Shown: one piece after another, positions 6,773 through 14,990 of the stretch | Position numbering within the stretch: position 1 is the stretch's first letter | Layout: every line of letters begins with the position of its first letter | Source of the DNA: Clostridia bacterium | Lineage (GTDB): Bacteria; UBA6262; WVXT01 | DNA: 26,680 bases | Assembly: GCA_030671905.1 (NCBI GenBank) | Contig: DAOVHK010000003.1 | Coordinates: 1 to 26,680 of the forward strand | Direction: 5' to 3' | Notes under the pieces: generated by a model | What the model was told of the DNA's origin: nothing | The model's database searches: none | Seen by the model: the letters and a program-made list of their open reading frames with translations, nothing else | Made by a program: the position numbers and the translations under genes

Positions 6773-8266
6773 TCAGCTTCCCAATATAAGTTGTGCGTAC
6801 CTGGCACCATTATACAACACTTCCACTGCTGGGTCCAGAATAACCGCCTTTATTCCCGGAATGAGTAGTATTCCCAATCCCACACAAAGTACAGCCAGAA
6901 TAATCATGGAAATGCACATAACCGCTGGCACTTCTTTTATCTCCTGCCATGCTTCACCCAATTTTCCGAAAAAGGCCAATTTTTGCACCTTAAGGTAATA
7001 AGCCAGAGTAATAATGCTTACCACGACCGCTAATAAGGCAAATATGAACTGTTGCGCCTGGATGGCAGCAATAATTATAATCAACTTACTCCAAAAACCA
7101 CTTAATGGTGGGATGCCGGAAATCGACATGGAAGCAATCATAGAAGTTGTTCCAGTAACGGGCATCCTTTGCGAAAGCCCACCCATCTTTTTTAAATCCC
7201 GGTTTCCCGTTGAGTAGACAACTGCTCCTGAATTCAAAAAAAGAAGGGACTTAAAAGTGGCATGGTTCAAAAGATGAAATAAGCCTCCTAAAAATCCTAA
7301 GGGAGTGCCCAAACCGAAAGCTAAAATGATATAACCAATCTGGCTAATGCTTGAATAAGCTAACAATCGTTTAAAGTCCCGCTGACCCAGAGCCAAGAGT
7401 GACCCAGCAATCATAGAAAGAGTTCCCAGAACCAGCAAGATATACAAGAACGAACTCACCTTCCCCAGTCCCAGAACATTAAACAGAACCCGACAGAGGG
7501 CATAAACTCCTATCGCCTTGATTAACACACCAGAAAGCATTGCTGATATGGGTGCTGGCGCAGAAGGATGGGCATCAGGCAACCAGGCATGAAAAGGCAT
7601 AATTGCTGCTTTGAGACCAAAACCCACTAGGAAGAGAGTGCCCACAAAAAAGACTGGGGTACCAATGCCTTGCTGAGCGATTACCCTGCTCATATCAGCC
7701 ATATTCAAAGTTCCTGTTAGACTATAGGCTATAGCAATTCCAAAAAGAATGAAGCAGGAAGCAACAGTGCCTAACACTTGATACTTAAATGCTGCTTCCA
7801 GTTCCTCAGCTTCAGTACCAAAGGCAACCAATGCATAGGAAGCAATAGCAGCAATTTCCATAAATACGAAAATATTGAACATATCGCCGCTTAAAATCAC
7901 ACCGTTCATTCCGGCAATCATCAATAAGAATAAGGTATAATATCTCGGCTTATCGGTATATCTTTCCATATAAGCAACAGAATAGAATGTGGCTAAGAAA
8001 CCAATCACATTAACGATAAGAAGCATCAACACTGCCAGACCATCGAGGACCAAGTAGATACCAATAGGTATTCCCCCTACTGCTTCCCATCCACCTATTT
8101 TGTAGACCACCAATCCTTGTTTTGTGGCAAGTAAGGCCAATACTAAGAGACTAAAGTTTGCTAAATTGGCCAGAATATCAGGAATCTTTCTTGCTACCCT
8201 GCCTAATAGAGGCATCAAAAATGCTGCCCCCAAAGGAATAGCAACAAATAAGACAATGAGATTCAT
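6773..8266 (-). CDS. mrpD: MrpD/MbhH-like proton-translocating antiporter subunit
   Basis: A 497-residue membrane protein of the NuoM/NuoN/MrpD family with about 14 helices. The proton-channel regions are recognisable: FNIFVFMEIAAIASYALVA with the conserved Glu of helix 5, GLKAAIMPFHAWLPDAHPSAPAPISA with the conserved Lys, HLLNHATFKSLLFL and SGIPPLSGFWSKL. It should move H+ or exchange H+ for Na+. The ATG overlaps the mrpC stop (ATGA). With the larger antiporter-like protein at 9625-11436 the complex has two such channels. Confidence 0.93.
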   Translation of the reverse strand: MNLIVLFVAIPLGAAFLMPLLGRVARKIPDILANLANFSLLVLALLATKQGLVVYKIGGWEAVGGIPIGIYLVLDGLAVLMLLIVNVIGFLATFYSVAYMERYTDKPRYYTLFLLMIAGMNGVILSGDMFNIFVFMEIAAIASYALVAFGTEAEELEAAFKYQVLGTVASCFILFGIAIAYSLTGTLNMADMSRVIAQQGIGTPVFFVGTLFLVGFGLKAAIMPFHAWLPDAHPSAPAPISAMLSGVLIKAIGVYALCRVLFNVLGLGKVSSFLYILLVLGTLSMIAGSLLALGQRDFKRLLAYSSISQIGYIILAFGLGTPLGFLGGLFHLLNHATFKSLLFLNSGAVVYSTGNRDLKKMGGLSQRMPVTGTTSMIASMSISGIPPLSGFWSKLIIIIAAIQAQQFIFALLAVVVSIITLAYYLKVQKLAFFGKLGEAWQEIKEVPAVMCISMIILAVLCVGLGILLIPGIKAVILDPAVEVLYNGARYAQLILGS

Positions 8267-8598
8267 CCCTTCAATCTCCTTATTTTCCTTATATCAAATG
8301 TCCCATGCTTTTCATAAATTCGCACGGCAAGGGAAACCAAAAGAGCGGTGACCGCTAAACCGATGACGATTGCCGTAAGAACTAATGCTTGAGGGAGAGG
8401 ATCGACGAACACAGCTTTTTCAAACCCTTTAGTGATAATTGGTGCTGTCCCTCCTTCCCGATAGCCAATAACTGCAAAGAAGAGAAACAGGGCGTATTCC
8501 ATAATGCTCAATCCAATAATTATTTTAATTAAGTTCTTCTTAACTAAAACACCATATAAACCAATCAATAGTAACAGTACACATAATAAATAGATCAT
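8263..8598 (-). CDS. mrpC: Mrp antiporter subunit C (MnhC/MbhG, NuoK-like)
   Basis: A 111-residue, three-helix protein of the NuoK/MrpC family; the helix containing IIGLSIMEYALFLFF and the motif DPLPQALVLTAIVIGLAVTA are typical. I chose ATG 8598, which overlaps the mrpB stop (ATGA) and has AAGGGGAC before it; a longer frame opening at 8688 would lie inside mrpB and adds a non-family N-terminus. Its partner subunits MrpB and MrpD flank it. Confidence 0.92.
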   Translation of the reverse strand: MIYLLCVLLLLIGLYGVLVKKNLIKIIIGLSIMEYALFLFFAVIGYREGGTAPIITKGFEKAVFVDPLPQALVLTAIVIGLAVTALLVSLAVRIYEKHGTFDIRKIRRLKG

Positions 8599-9032
8599 TC
8601 CTTGTCCCCTTTCCCTTTTAAGACTGCTAAGGTAATGAATATGGCAAATAGAGCTGCCCCTACCTCGATGCCGATACCAATATTGCAAGGAAGGATAATG
8701 CCCGCACTCAAAAGCTCAAGTGGTTTACCCTTAGGAAGAAGGTTCAGAAAAAAGAAAGTGCCTGCAAAAACACCTAACATCGCTAAAAACCAAAAGATAA
8801 ATATACCCAAACTCTCAAATAAAGAGGCTCGCCATTTTTTTACCTCTGTAGATAATTCTTCTGAACCCTCTGCTAACACTAATAAAATAAATGCGCCAGC
8901 AATGATTATCCCTCCAGCAAATCCTCCTCCGGGAGTAAGATGGCCATGAAACACTATATAAATCCCATATAAAAAGATTAATCCAACAATCAATCTGGTA
9001 ATTGTCTTTACTATGAGCGTCATTCCTCTCAT
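8595..9032 (-). CDS. mrpB: Mrp antiporter subunit B (MnhB/MbhF-like)
   Basis: A 145-residue membrane protein with four helices and the family motif GHLTPGGGFAGGIIIAGAFIL (about residues 29-49), plus NIGIGIEVGAALFAIF near the end. Its ATG directly follows the stop of the preceding gene, with AGAGGAA about 9 bases ahead. An internal ATG three codons in is possible but has a worse ribosome site. Confidence 0.92.
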   Translation of the reverse strand: MRGMTLIVKTITRLIVGLIFLYGIYIVFHGHLTPGGGFAGGIIIAGAFILLVLAEGSEELSTEVKKWRASLFESLGIFIFWFLAMLGVFAGTFFFLNLLPKGKPLELLSAGIILPCNIGIGIEVGAALFAIFITLAVLKGKGDKE

Positions 9033-9620
9033 TTACTTTTCCTCTATTTTGCGGGACCCCGTCACTTTTGTCTCGTCGGGTAGTTTCTCCCTGGTCCGAC
9101 GACCTATTTTTCGAAGTACGACAATAACTCCCATTACCGCAGTAAACAGTACAGTAACCTCACCTAAGGTATCATAGCCGCGAAAATCCAGGATTATTGC
9201 CGCAACCAAATTACTCGCTCCTGTCTTTGTTAGACCTAAGGAGAGATAGTTACCCGCCATTCTCATTATCGGATACCCAAACCGGGGCAACTCTGTAAGC
9301 GTTTGATTAATGAAGAATAGAAAAAGACCCAGGAACCCCAGACCGCATAAATATATGAAAATTTTTTTCGCACCCCTTGTTTCAGTAGTATCCTCTCTTG
9401 TAGTTTTCAATATTGCAGCAATTAGAATGATAAGAGCTAAGGTCTCCACTACAATTTGGACAATAGCCAAATCGGGTGCCTGTAGAATCAAAAATACAAG
9501 GACCAGAGCAAATCCAACAATACCCAAAGAGATAATTGCTGAGAGAAGGTCCTTTCCTTCTAAAGCAATAATAGCTCCCAGAATCATCAAGATTAAAAGT
9601 AGAATTAGAATCGTTAACAT
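9033..9620 (-). CDS. MbhD-MbhE fused subunit (C-terminal domains of MrpA)
   Basis: A 195-residue membrane protein. Residues 1-70 match the DUF4040/MbhD domain (EGKDLLSAIISLGIVGFALVLVFLILQAPDLAIVQIVVETL) and residues 80-175 match the MbhE-like domain (LGLTKTGASNLVAAIILDFRGYDTLGEVTVLF). In full-length MrpA both domains are at the C-terminus; in archaeal Mbh they are two genes, here they are one. They probably form the lateral ion path of the antiporter. The gene starts 4 bases after mrpA's NuoL-like part ends and abuts mrpB. Confidence 0.87.
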   Translation of the reverse strand: MLTILILLLILMILGAIIALEGKDLLSAIISLGIVGFALVLVFLILQAPDLAIVQIVVETLALIILIAAILKTTREDTTETRGAKKIFIYLCGLGFLGLFLFFINQTLTELPRFGYPIMRMAGNYLSLGLTKTGASNLVAAIILDFRGYDTLGEVTVLFTAVMGVIVVLRKIGRRTREKLPDETKVTGSRKIEEK

Positions 9621-9624
9621 TTCC

Positions 9625-11436
9625 TTATCCTTTAACCAATATGAAGAATAAAATTACTGTTCCCATTAACACCCAGATTAAGTATGTGGGCAAGAGACCT
9701 GTATGTATCTTCTTTAATCCCTTAGTAAACAGAAAGATAACTCTCGCTCCCTGGTCATAAATATCAAAAAGTTTCTTTTCAGATTTTTTATAGATTACTT
9801 TAAGTGGTCCCAAATCTTTTATTGTATCATAGAAGTCCACCCCGGTTACACGGTTATCCTGGGGAATTATCTCACCACCAACGTAAGTTGTATCCGTCCG
9901 CAAGCTCTTGATATTACCTAACCAATAGATAATTGCTCCCAAAATAATTCCGATAATAATTAGTAATGTAGCAAGGCCTGGCGACCAGAAACCAAGAAAA
10001 GAAATTCCGGGAACTGCGGAGAAAATAAAATTCTTCAAAGGAACCCTATATGCAAAAACACCAAAAATTACACAGAGCCCTGCTAATATCGCCATAGGCA
10101 TCCACATAGTAAACGAAACTTCGTTTCGTTTTGCTACTGGACGAGGGGTAGTGGGCGATGGGGAACCTAAAAATACAGAGTGTATCAATTTCATAAAACT
10201 AGCCAATGTCAAAGCACTACCGAACATTGCTGCCACTAACCAGATAATCCATAATTTATCGCCATCTTTGCCCAGTTGGATCACCCCTTGATAGATCATC
10301 CACTTGGACACAAAACCATTAAAAGGTGGAACGCCAGAAATTGATAATGCAGCAATCAAACAAGTAATGAATGTTATGGGCATCAGTTTAGCCAAACCAC
10401 CCAATCTATTTAAATTCGTAGTTTGAGTACGATGTTCGACTGCTCCCCCTGTCAAGAAGAGACAGCTTTTGTATATCGCATGGTTTAACATATGGAATAT
10501 TCCACCAGCAATTCCAATAGGATTTCCTGTTCCAATGCCAAGGACCATATATCCAACCTGGCTCACGGCATGGTAAGATAATAACTTCTTTAGATCGTGC
10601 TGGACTAAAGCCATCATTACCGCAGCAATAATAGTTACAGCACCAACAATTAACAAAAGCGTGCCCATCGCCTTATTCATTACAAAAATGTCCATAGCAA
10701 TTCTTCCCAGAAGATAGATGCCCAATAGCTTATCTAAAGAAGCAGGCAAAAAAGCAGTAACAGGGATAGGGGCTTTTTCCGCGCAATCGGGAATCCAGGT
10801 ATGCATGGGCATTGCTCCAGCTTTGGCAAAGGAAGCAATAGCTAATGCGAGAAATGCAACTGTTGGTAACAAACCAGTCAAGTGAATACTGATGTTATCC
10901 ATCTGTAAAGAACCGGTCAGAGACCAGATAATGGCAATTCCCAAAATCATCAGACAATCAGAGCCACCGACAATAATAAACGTCTTCTTGGCTGCTGGAG
11001 TAGCCTCTGGCCCACCTATGCCAATAAGTAGATAAAGGGTCAATCCGAGAAATCCCCAGAAAACCAGAAGGAGAATCAGATTGTTTGCTAAAATTGCCCC
11101 ACAAGCTCCACCAATTGTCCACAGAAGATAAGTGTAGTATTCGCTTAGACGCTCCTTGCCCGCCATAAATTTTAGTGAATAAAGAACAATTAAAACCCCA
11201 AAAAGACCGATAGCTAAAAGAATAAATCCACTAAGATTGTCGACTTTCAAAAGAAGCAGATCATTGTAAAACCATTCAACAGGCTTACGGAGAAAAATAA
11301 CTATAGTGAAGTAGAAAGTTGCTAGTCCACCGCCTATTGCCAACAAATCTCTAAGCTTACTTAACTTTTTAGGAATCACTAAACAGAATAGTCCCACTAT
11401 AAATGGAATGATAATAAGATAGTGCAACAAATTCAT
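9625..11436 (-). CDS. mrpA: NuoL/MrpA-like antiporter subunit
   Basis: A 603-residue, roughly 16-helix protein of the NuoL/MrpA/HyfB family. Channel motifs include KAGAMPMHTWIPDCAEKAPIPVTAFLPAS (about residues 206-234) with its Lys, HDLKKLLSYHAVSQVGYM, HMLNHAIYKSCLFLTGGAVEH and SGVPPFNGFVSKW. It lacks the MrpA C-terminal domains, which are the next gene. A hydrophilic segment near residues 425-443 includes a 33-base palindromic stretch (10108-10140) that resembles the intergenic element at 11479-11528 and is read in frame. It begins after a 91-base gap holding such elements; GGGGACAAG precedes the ATG. Confidence 0.92.
   Translation of the reverse strand: MNLLHYLIIIPFIVGLFCLVIPKKLSKLRDLLAIGGGLATFYFTIVIFLRKPVEWFYNDLLLLKVDNLSGFILLAIGLFGVLIVLYSLKFMAGKERLSEYYTYLLWTIGGACGAILANNLILLLVFWGFLGLTLYLLIGIGGPEATPAAKKTFIIVGGSDCLMILGIAIIWSLTGSLQMDNISIHLTGLLPTVAFLALAIASFAKAGAMPMHTWIPDCAEKAPIPVTAFLPASLDKLLGIYLLGRIAMDIFVMNKAMGTLLLIVGAVTIIAAVMMALVQHDLKKLLSYHAVSQVGYMVLGIGTGNPIGIAGGIFHMLNHAIYKSCLFLTGGAVEHRTQTTNLNRLGGLAKLMPITFITCLIAALSISGVPPFNGFVSKWMIYQGVIQLGKDGDKLWIIWLVAAMFGSALTLASFMKLIHSVFLGSPSPTTPRPVAKRNEVSFTMWMPMAILAGLCVIFGVFAYRVPLKNFIFSAVPGISFLGFWSPGLATLLIIIGIILGAIIYWLGNIKSLRTDTTYVGGEIIPQDNRVTGVDFYDTIKDLGPLKVIYKKSEKKLFDIYDQGARVIFLFTKGLKKIHTGLLPTYLIWVLMGTVILFFILVKG
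10108..10140. repeat. In-frame palindromic element inside mrpA
   Basis: AAACGAAAC (10111-10119), a 3-base loop, and GTTTCGTTT (10123-10131) form a perfect 9-base stem, followed by TGCTACTGG. The same order, a GAAAC-TT-GTTTC stem and then TGCTACT, occurs in the intergenic element at 11479-11528 read on the minus strand. In mrpA it encodes PVAKRNEVSFT in a hydrophilic loop with no frame disruption. Confidence 0.55.
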
Positions 11437-11458
11437 CTTGTCCCCTAACTCTCAAATG

Positions 11459-11528
11459 ACTCCGGAGTAGCAGACTTTGGAGTAGCACCGATTGCGGTGC
11501 GTTAACGCGAAACAAGTTTCGCCACTCC
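11459..11528. repeat. Compound palindromic element between hydrogenase large subunit and mrpA
   Basis: This fills the 91-base gap 11437-11527. From left to right: palindrome ACTCCGGAGT (11459-11468); a partial unit GGAGTAGCAGACTTT; then a complete unit bounded by GGAGTAGC (11479-11486) and GCCACTCC (11521-11528), which are inverted at 7 of 8 positions. Inside are GCACCG-ATTG-CGGTGC (11485-11500), GCGTTAACGC (11499-11508) and GCGAAAC-AA-GTTTCGC (11507-11522). The outer arm ends inside the stop codon of the hydrogenase gene. Related units are at 25651-25685, 26545-26570 and, degenerate, in mrpA. No promoter or T-tract terminator is evident; an RNA processing or stability role, or a tiny mobile element, is possible. 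Confidence 0.7.
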
Positions 11529-12727
11529 TAACCTCTGATTCTTCCCATTTCTCTCTTAATTCTTAAGGTCTTTTCCTGCGATAGCTTTATCAAGTCTTGA
11601 CCGGTCAACTTTTTCTTTCCCGTCTTCCTATCCACAACTGCCATTCTTTCCGTGCAACAGTAACAGGGGTCTACAGCAGCCAGGGTTATTGTGGCATCGG
11701 AAACAGTCCCACCAACTACTGCTTTCTGATTAGTAGGAACATTCATATAACTGGGAGCCCTAACCTTGTATCTCACGGGACGATTACTCCCGTCACTGCG
11801 CACATAATGAAAGACTTCACCGCGTGGAGCCTCGTGGCGACCAATCCCTTCACCAGGAGGAATCTCCTTAACCTTGGCATCTATCTCCCCACCCACTACT
11901 TTTAACTTATCCAGACATCCTTTTATAATTTTTATTGTTTCGTACATCTCCAATATGCGCACAACCGCCTTGGCAAAAACATCTCCTTCTTCCTGAGTAA
12001 TTACCTGCCAATCAACCAGAGGATAGGCGGCGTAAGGATCGTCTTTTCTGACATCTATAGCCACGCCTGAAGCTCGAGCAGTGGGCCCCAGTGCTCCATA
12101 CTCGAATACATCCTCTTTGGTTAAGATTCCTACTCCTTTTAACCGGGCATGAATAACCGGATCGTCCATAACCGCACCTTTAAACATATCGAGAATAGGC
12201 AACAGTTCATCAACCATCTTCCAAATCTGGGGAATATCATCGGACTCAATGTCCCTTCTTACCCCACCGACCTTCATCATGGCATAATGCTGACGATTTC
12301 CAGTAATCTTTTCAAAAATATCCAGAACCGGCTCCCGGTATCTCCATGCCCACATCCATACTGTATTATAACCAATAAAATGACCAGCCAAACCCAGCCA
12401 GAGCAGATGGGAATGGAGCCTTTCTAGTTCCCCAATAATACTTCGAATATACAGTGCCCGTTCAGGAACCTTGATATCGGCTAAATCTTCAACTGCATTC
12501 ACAGAGGCAAAGGGATGTGATGTGGAACAGATACCACAAATACGTTCCACCAGAAATAATACCTGGTCGTAACTCTTTGATTCAGCAATCTTCTCGATTC
12601 CCCGGTGATTATATCCCAGTTCTATTTCCAGGCCCAGAACTTTTTCACCTTCCACTATGAGCTTGAAAAATTCGGGCTCTTCCTGCAAAGGATGGTATGG
12701 GCCAATAGGAATAATTGTCTTAGCCAT
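11528..12727 (-). CDS. [NiFe] hydrogenase large (catalytic) subunit, group 4, EchE/MbhL/NuoD-like
   Basis: The 399-residue subunit that binds the Ni-Fe site. Both ligand motifs are complete: ERICGICS (Cys64, Cys67) and DPCYCCTER (Cys355, Cys358, with Arg361), which separates it from complex I NuoD, where these cysteines are lost. After Arg361 comes a 38-residue tail beginning MAVVDRKTGKKK, like the tail of E. coli HycE that HycI cleaves after the same Arg; the protease gene is in this operon. The start abuts the preceding stop, with AGGAG before it. It faces the cytoplasm on the membrane arm formed by the NuoH-like subunit. Confidence 0.96.
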   Translation of the reverse strand: MAKTIIPIGPYHPLQEEPEFFKLIVEGEKVLGLEIELGYNHRGIEKIAESKSYDQVLFLVERICGICSTSHPFASVNAVEDLADIKVPERALYIRSIIGELERLHSHLLWLGLAGHFIGYNTVWMWAWRYREPVLDIFEKITGNRQHYAMMKVGGVRRDIESDDIPQIWKMVDELLPILDMFKGAVMDDPVIHARLKGVGILTKEDVFEYGALGPTARASGVAIDVRKDDPYAAYPLVDWQVITQEEGDVFAKAVVRILEMYETIKIIKGCLDKLKVVGGEIDAKVKEIPPGEGIGRHEAPRGEVFHYVRSDGSNRPVRYKVRAPSYMNVPTNQKAVVGGTVSDATITLAAVDPCYCCTERMAVVDRKTGKKKLTGQDLIKLSQEKTLRIKREMGRIRG

Positions 12728-13156
12728 CTATTCTCTCCTGAGAGGATACTTCCCTTCCGGCCAATCTTCTGCCAAGAGTAGTCTCTTCAAATTTGGATGA
12801 TTCTTGAATCGAACTCCCAACAGTTCATAAATTTCTCGCTCGATCCACTCTGCCCCTTTTATAATTGGAGTTATAGATTCTATTTCCGGATTCTGTTTGT
12901 CGATTTTTGTTCGTAGAGTAATTATTTTTCCCACACTATCAAATGAAAAATGGTATAATATTTCTATTCCCTGGGGAGTATCAACTCCCGAGACAATGAC
13001 AAAGCGAGCTCTCAATCTTCGGAAAATAAATTCAACTACTTCCTTTATATCTTCAGGTTTGAGGTCGATATAGGCCCGCCGAGGGGATTTCTCGAAAATG
13101 TTAAGAATTTGCCAGGAAAATTTCTCTTTTATTTTTGCTAGAATTCCTTCTGCCAT
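12728..13156 (-). CDS. NuoC/EchD/MbhK-like 30-kDa hydrogenase subunit
   Basis: A 142-residue soluble subunit of the complex I 30-kDa family. The signature ERExYELLGxxFxxHPNLKRLLLxEDWPEGKYPLR is present near residues 107-141, at the very C-terminus as usual. It bridges the large subunit to the rest of the peripheral arm and has no cofactor. AAGAAGGG lies about 8 bases before the ATG, and the next gene starts immediately after its stop. Confidence 0.92.
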   Translation of the reverse strand: MAEGILAKIKEKFSWQILNIFEKSPRRAYIDLKPEDIKEVVEFIFRRLRARFVIVSGVDTPQGIEILYHFSFDSVGKIITLRTKIDKQNPEIESITPIIKGAEWIEREIYELLGVRFKNHPNLKRLLLAEDWPEGKYPLRRE

Positions 13157-13160
13157 CTAA

Positions 13161-13583
13161 TTAACCCTTCTTTAATGCCTTAATCAGTTTAACTACTCCC
13201 ATAATCATTGCTTCTGGTTTCGGCGGACAACCCGGAATGTATGCATGCACAGGAACAATTTTATCCACAGGCCCAGCCACATTATAAGAATCCCGAAACA
13301 TTGTCATCGAACAGGCACAAGCTCCAACTGCTACCACCAAACAGGGCTTAGAAGCCTGCTCATATAGCCTCTTTAGCCTTACTGCTCCTTTGGGAGAGAC
13401 CGCACCAGTGACCAGCATAACGTCTGCATGGCGAATGCTTCCCACCAAAAGGATACCGAACCTTTCCAGATCAAACCTGGGAGTTAATGCATCAAGAATT
13501 TCTATATCGCAGTTATTGCAAGGAGCGGATGCAAAATGGAAAACCCAGAGAGATTTGGTTAACGCCTTCGTCTTGATATCCAT
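13161..13583 (-). CDS. [NiFe] hydrogenase small subunit, group 4, EchC/MbhJ/NuoB-like
   Basis: A 140-residue subunit carrying the proximal [4Fe-4S] cluster next to the Ni-Fe site. Ligands are visible at Cys22/Cys25 (APCNNCDIE), Cys89 (GACAC) and Cys119 (IPGCPPKPE). I chose ATG 13583, one base after the upstream stop, because GGGA is well placed before it; an ATG seven codons earlier overlaps the NuoH-like gene and lacks a ribosome site. The short form without medial and distal cluster domains is typical of group 4 enzymes. Confidence 0.93.
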   Translation of the reverse strand: MDIKTKALTKSLWVFHFASAPCNNCDIEILDALTPRFDLERFGILLVGSIRHADVMLVTGAVSPKGAVRLKRLYEQASKPCLVVAVGACACSMTMFRDSYNVAGPVDKIVPVHAYIPGCPPKPEAMIMGVVKLIKALKKG

Positions 13584-13584
13584 C

Positions 13585-14514
13585 TCATAGTCCCAGAAAT
13601 GCAAGGATTACGCCGACAACTGCCAAAATTGTCATTGGTCCCCAAAAAAATTTTATAGCCTGGTCGATACGAAGTCGAGGATTAGTATTGCGCATTAAAA
13701 TAATAATCACTAAAAGCAGAACATATTTCAATATGCCCCATAAAATATGCCAGCCGGAAAATACAATACCGCCCATAAACATAATTACTAAAAACATTGG
13801 AACTACAAACAACATCATCCAGCGCGTAAGTTTATAAAGAGCTAAAGGGACTCCAGAATATTCGATATAAGGGCCTGCTATTATCTCTGTTTCTGCCTCA
13901 GGAATATCGAAAGGCACTAAAGCTAATTTTGCCTGCATACAGATTATAGCCACAACAAAGGCAATAAGTCCAGACCAGGAATTGAGGAAGATACTATTTG
14001 CCCATTGATATTGGAGCAAATCGCCAAGCCTGATTGCGCCTTGCGCTTGAATAACCGGAGTGAAAATAGCCAGAATAAAGGGTAACTCGTATGCTAAAAC
14101 CATTTTCATCTCCCGGGAAGCGCCTAAAGAAGCTAAAGGATTTCCCGAAGCAAAACCGCCTATAATTACACATATAGATGGAATTGCCAATAAATAGATA
14201 ACCACAATTAAATCTCCCAGAAAAGTTACCTTTGGTGAAATCATCACCAGCCAAAGTAGAGTAGAGACAATAGTTACTGCAGCTAATCCAAAAAGAGGAG
14301 AAAGAAGAAAAGTCAATTTCGCCCCAGCTTGAGGGACAATCGTCTCTTTACCCAAAAGTTTTACAAAATCGTAAAGTGGCTGAAGTAGCGGCGGACCTAC
14401 TCGCCACTGCACCCGGGCAGTGACCTTTCGGTCAATCCAACTAACTAACAAGCCTACCAATGCTGTAAACAAAAATCCAGGAAATACTATGAAGTAGAAT
14501 AGAGTCTTTGCCAT
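13585..14514 (-). CDS. NuoH/EchB/MbhM-like membrane subunit of the hydrogenase
   Basis: A 309-residue, eight-helix membrane protein that anchors the peripheral arm and lies at the start of the ion path. Family motifs are WIDRKVTARVQWRVGPPLLQPLYDFVKLLGKE (about residues 26-57), the acidic loop ASREMKMVLAYELPF and VPFDIPEAETEIIAGPYIEYSG (about residues 202-223). Its stop is one base from the small-subunit start. It starts 2 bases after the ferredoxin gene, with GAGAG in the leader. Confidence 0.93.
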   Translation of the reverse strand: MAKTLFYFIVFPGFLFTALVGLLVSWIDRKVTARVQWRVGPPLLQPLYDFVKLLGKETIVPQAGAKLTFLLSPLFGLAAVTIVSTLLWLVMISPKVTFLGDLIVVIYLLAIPSICVIIGGFASGNPLASLGASREMKMVLAYELPFILAIFTPVIQAQGAIRLGDLLQYQWANSIFLNSWSGLIAFVVAIICMQAKLALVPFDIPEAETEIIAGPYIEYSGVPLALYKLTRWMMLFVVPMFLVIMFMGGIVFSGWHILWGILKYVLLLVIIILMRNTNPRLRIDQAIKFFWGPMTILAVVGVILAFLGL

Positions 14515-14516
14515 TC

Positions 14517-14990
14517 TTACTCTCTTTCCCAGGGAATATAATGAACTATTAGATTCTTTCCCACAGCAAAATAATTCTTTTTCGGGTCTTGTTCAATCCC
14601 TCCGTATCTAATTACCTTCTCCGGGCAAGTCTCTACACAAAGAGGAGGCTTTCCATTTGCCCGACCTAAACAATAATCGCAACTGGAAACGAGGTAGGGA
14701 ATAAGTTCCGGATAGATTGTTCCAAAAGGGCAAGCCACCACGCAAGACTTACACCCCACGCAGCGCATATTATATCTTTTCAATACTCCATCCTTCTGTT
14801 TTTCCAGCGCCTCTTGCGGGCAGACTTTAACACAGGGAGCATCCTCACAGTGCCTGCAGATAAGAGAAAAACTGGCTAACTCCCTTAAATCGGTTACTCC
14901 ATTATTGTCAGGATGGTAAAAATAACTGCAGGAGACTGTACAGTCTTTACACTTAGAACAGGCTTCCAAATCAATAAATAACTTTTTCAT
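14517..14990 (-). CDS. HycB/CooF-like polyferredoxin subunit
   Basis: A 157-residue protein with four four-cysteine groups (CSKCKDCTVSC; CRHCEDAPCVKVCP; CVGCKSCVVACP; CDYCLG ... CVETCP), as in the HycB/CooF/HydN group that links an electron-donating enzyme to a membrane hydrogenase. I start at ATG 14990, which overlaps the previous stop (ATGA), and not at a TTG two codons earlier. Position between the flavoprotein pair and the hydrogenase core suggests it carries electrons between them; that is inference. Confidence 0.9.
   Translation of the reverse strand: MKKLFIDLEACSKCKDCTVSCSYFYHPDNNGVTDLRELASFSLICRHCEDAPCVKVCPQEALEKQKDGVLKRYNMRCVGCKSCVVACPFGTIYPELIPYLVSSCDYCLGRANGKPPLCVETCPEKVIRYGGIEQDPKKNYFAVGKNLIVHYIPWERE

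Noticed and set aside
8599..8688. Extended N-terminus of mrpC (start at 8688)
   Set aside because: It lies inside mrpB and is hydrophilic and Arg-rich; ATG 8598 with an ATGA overlap and a good ribosome site fits the family length.
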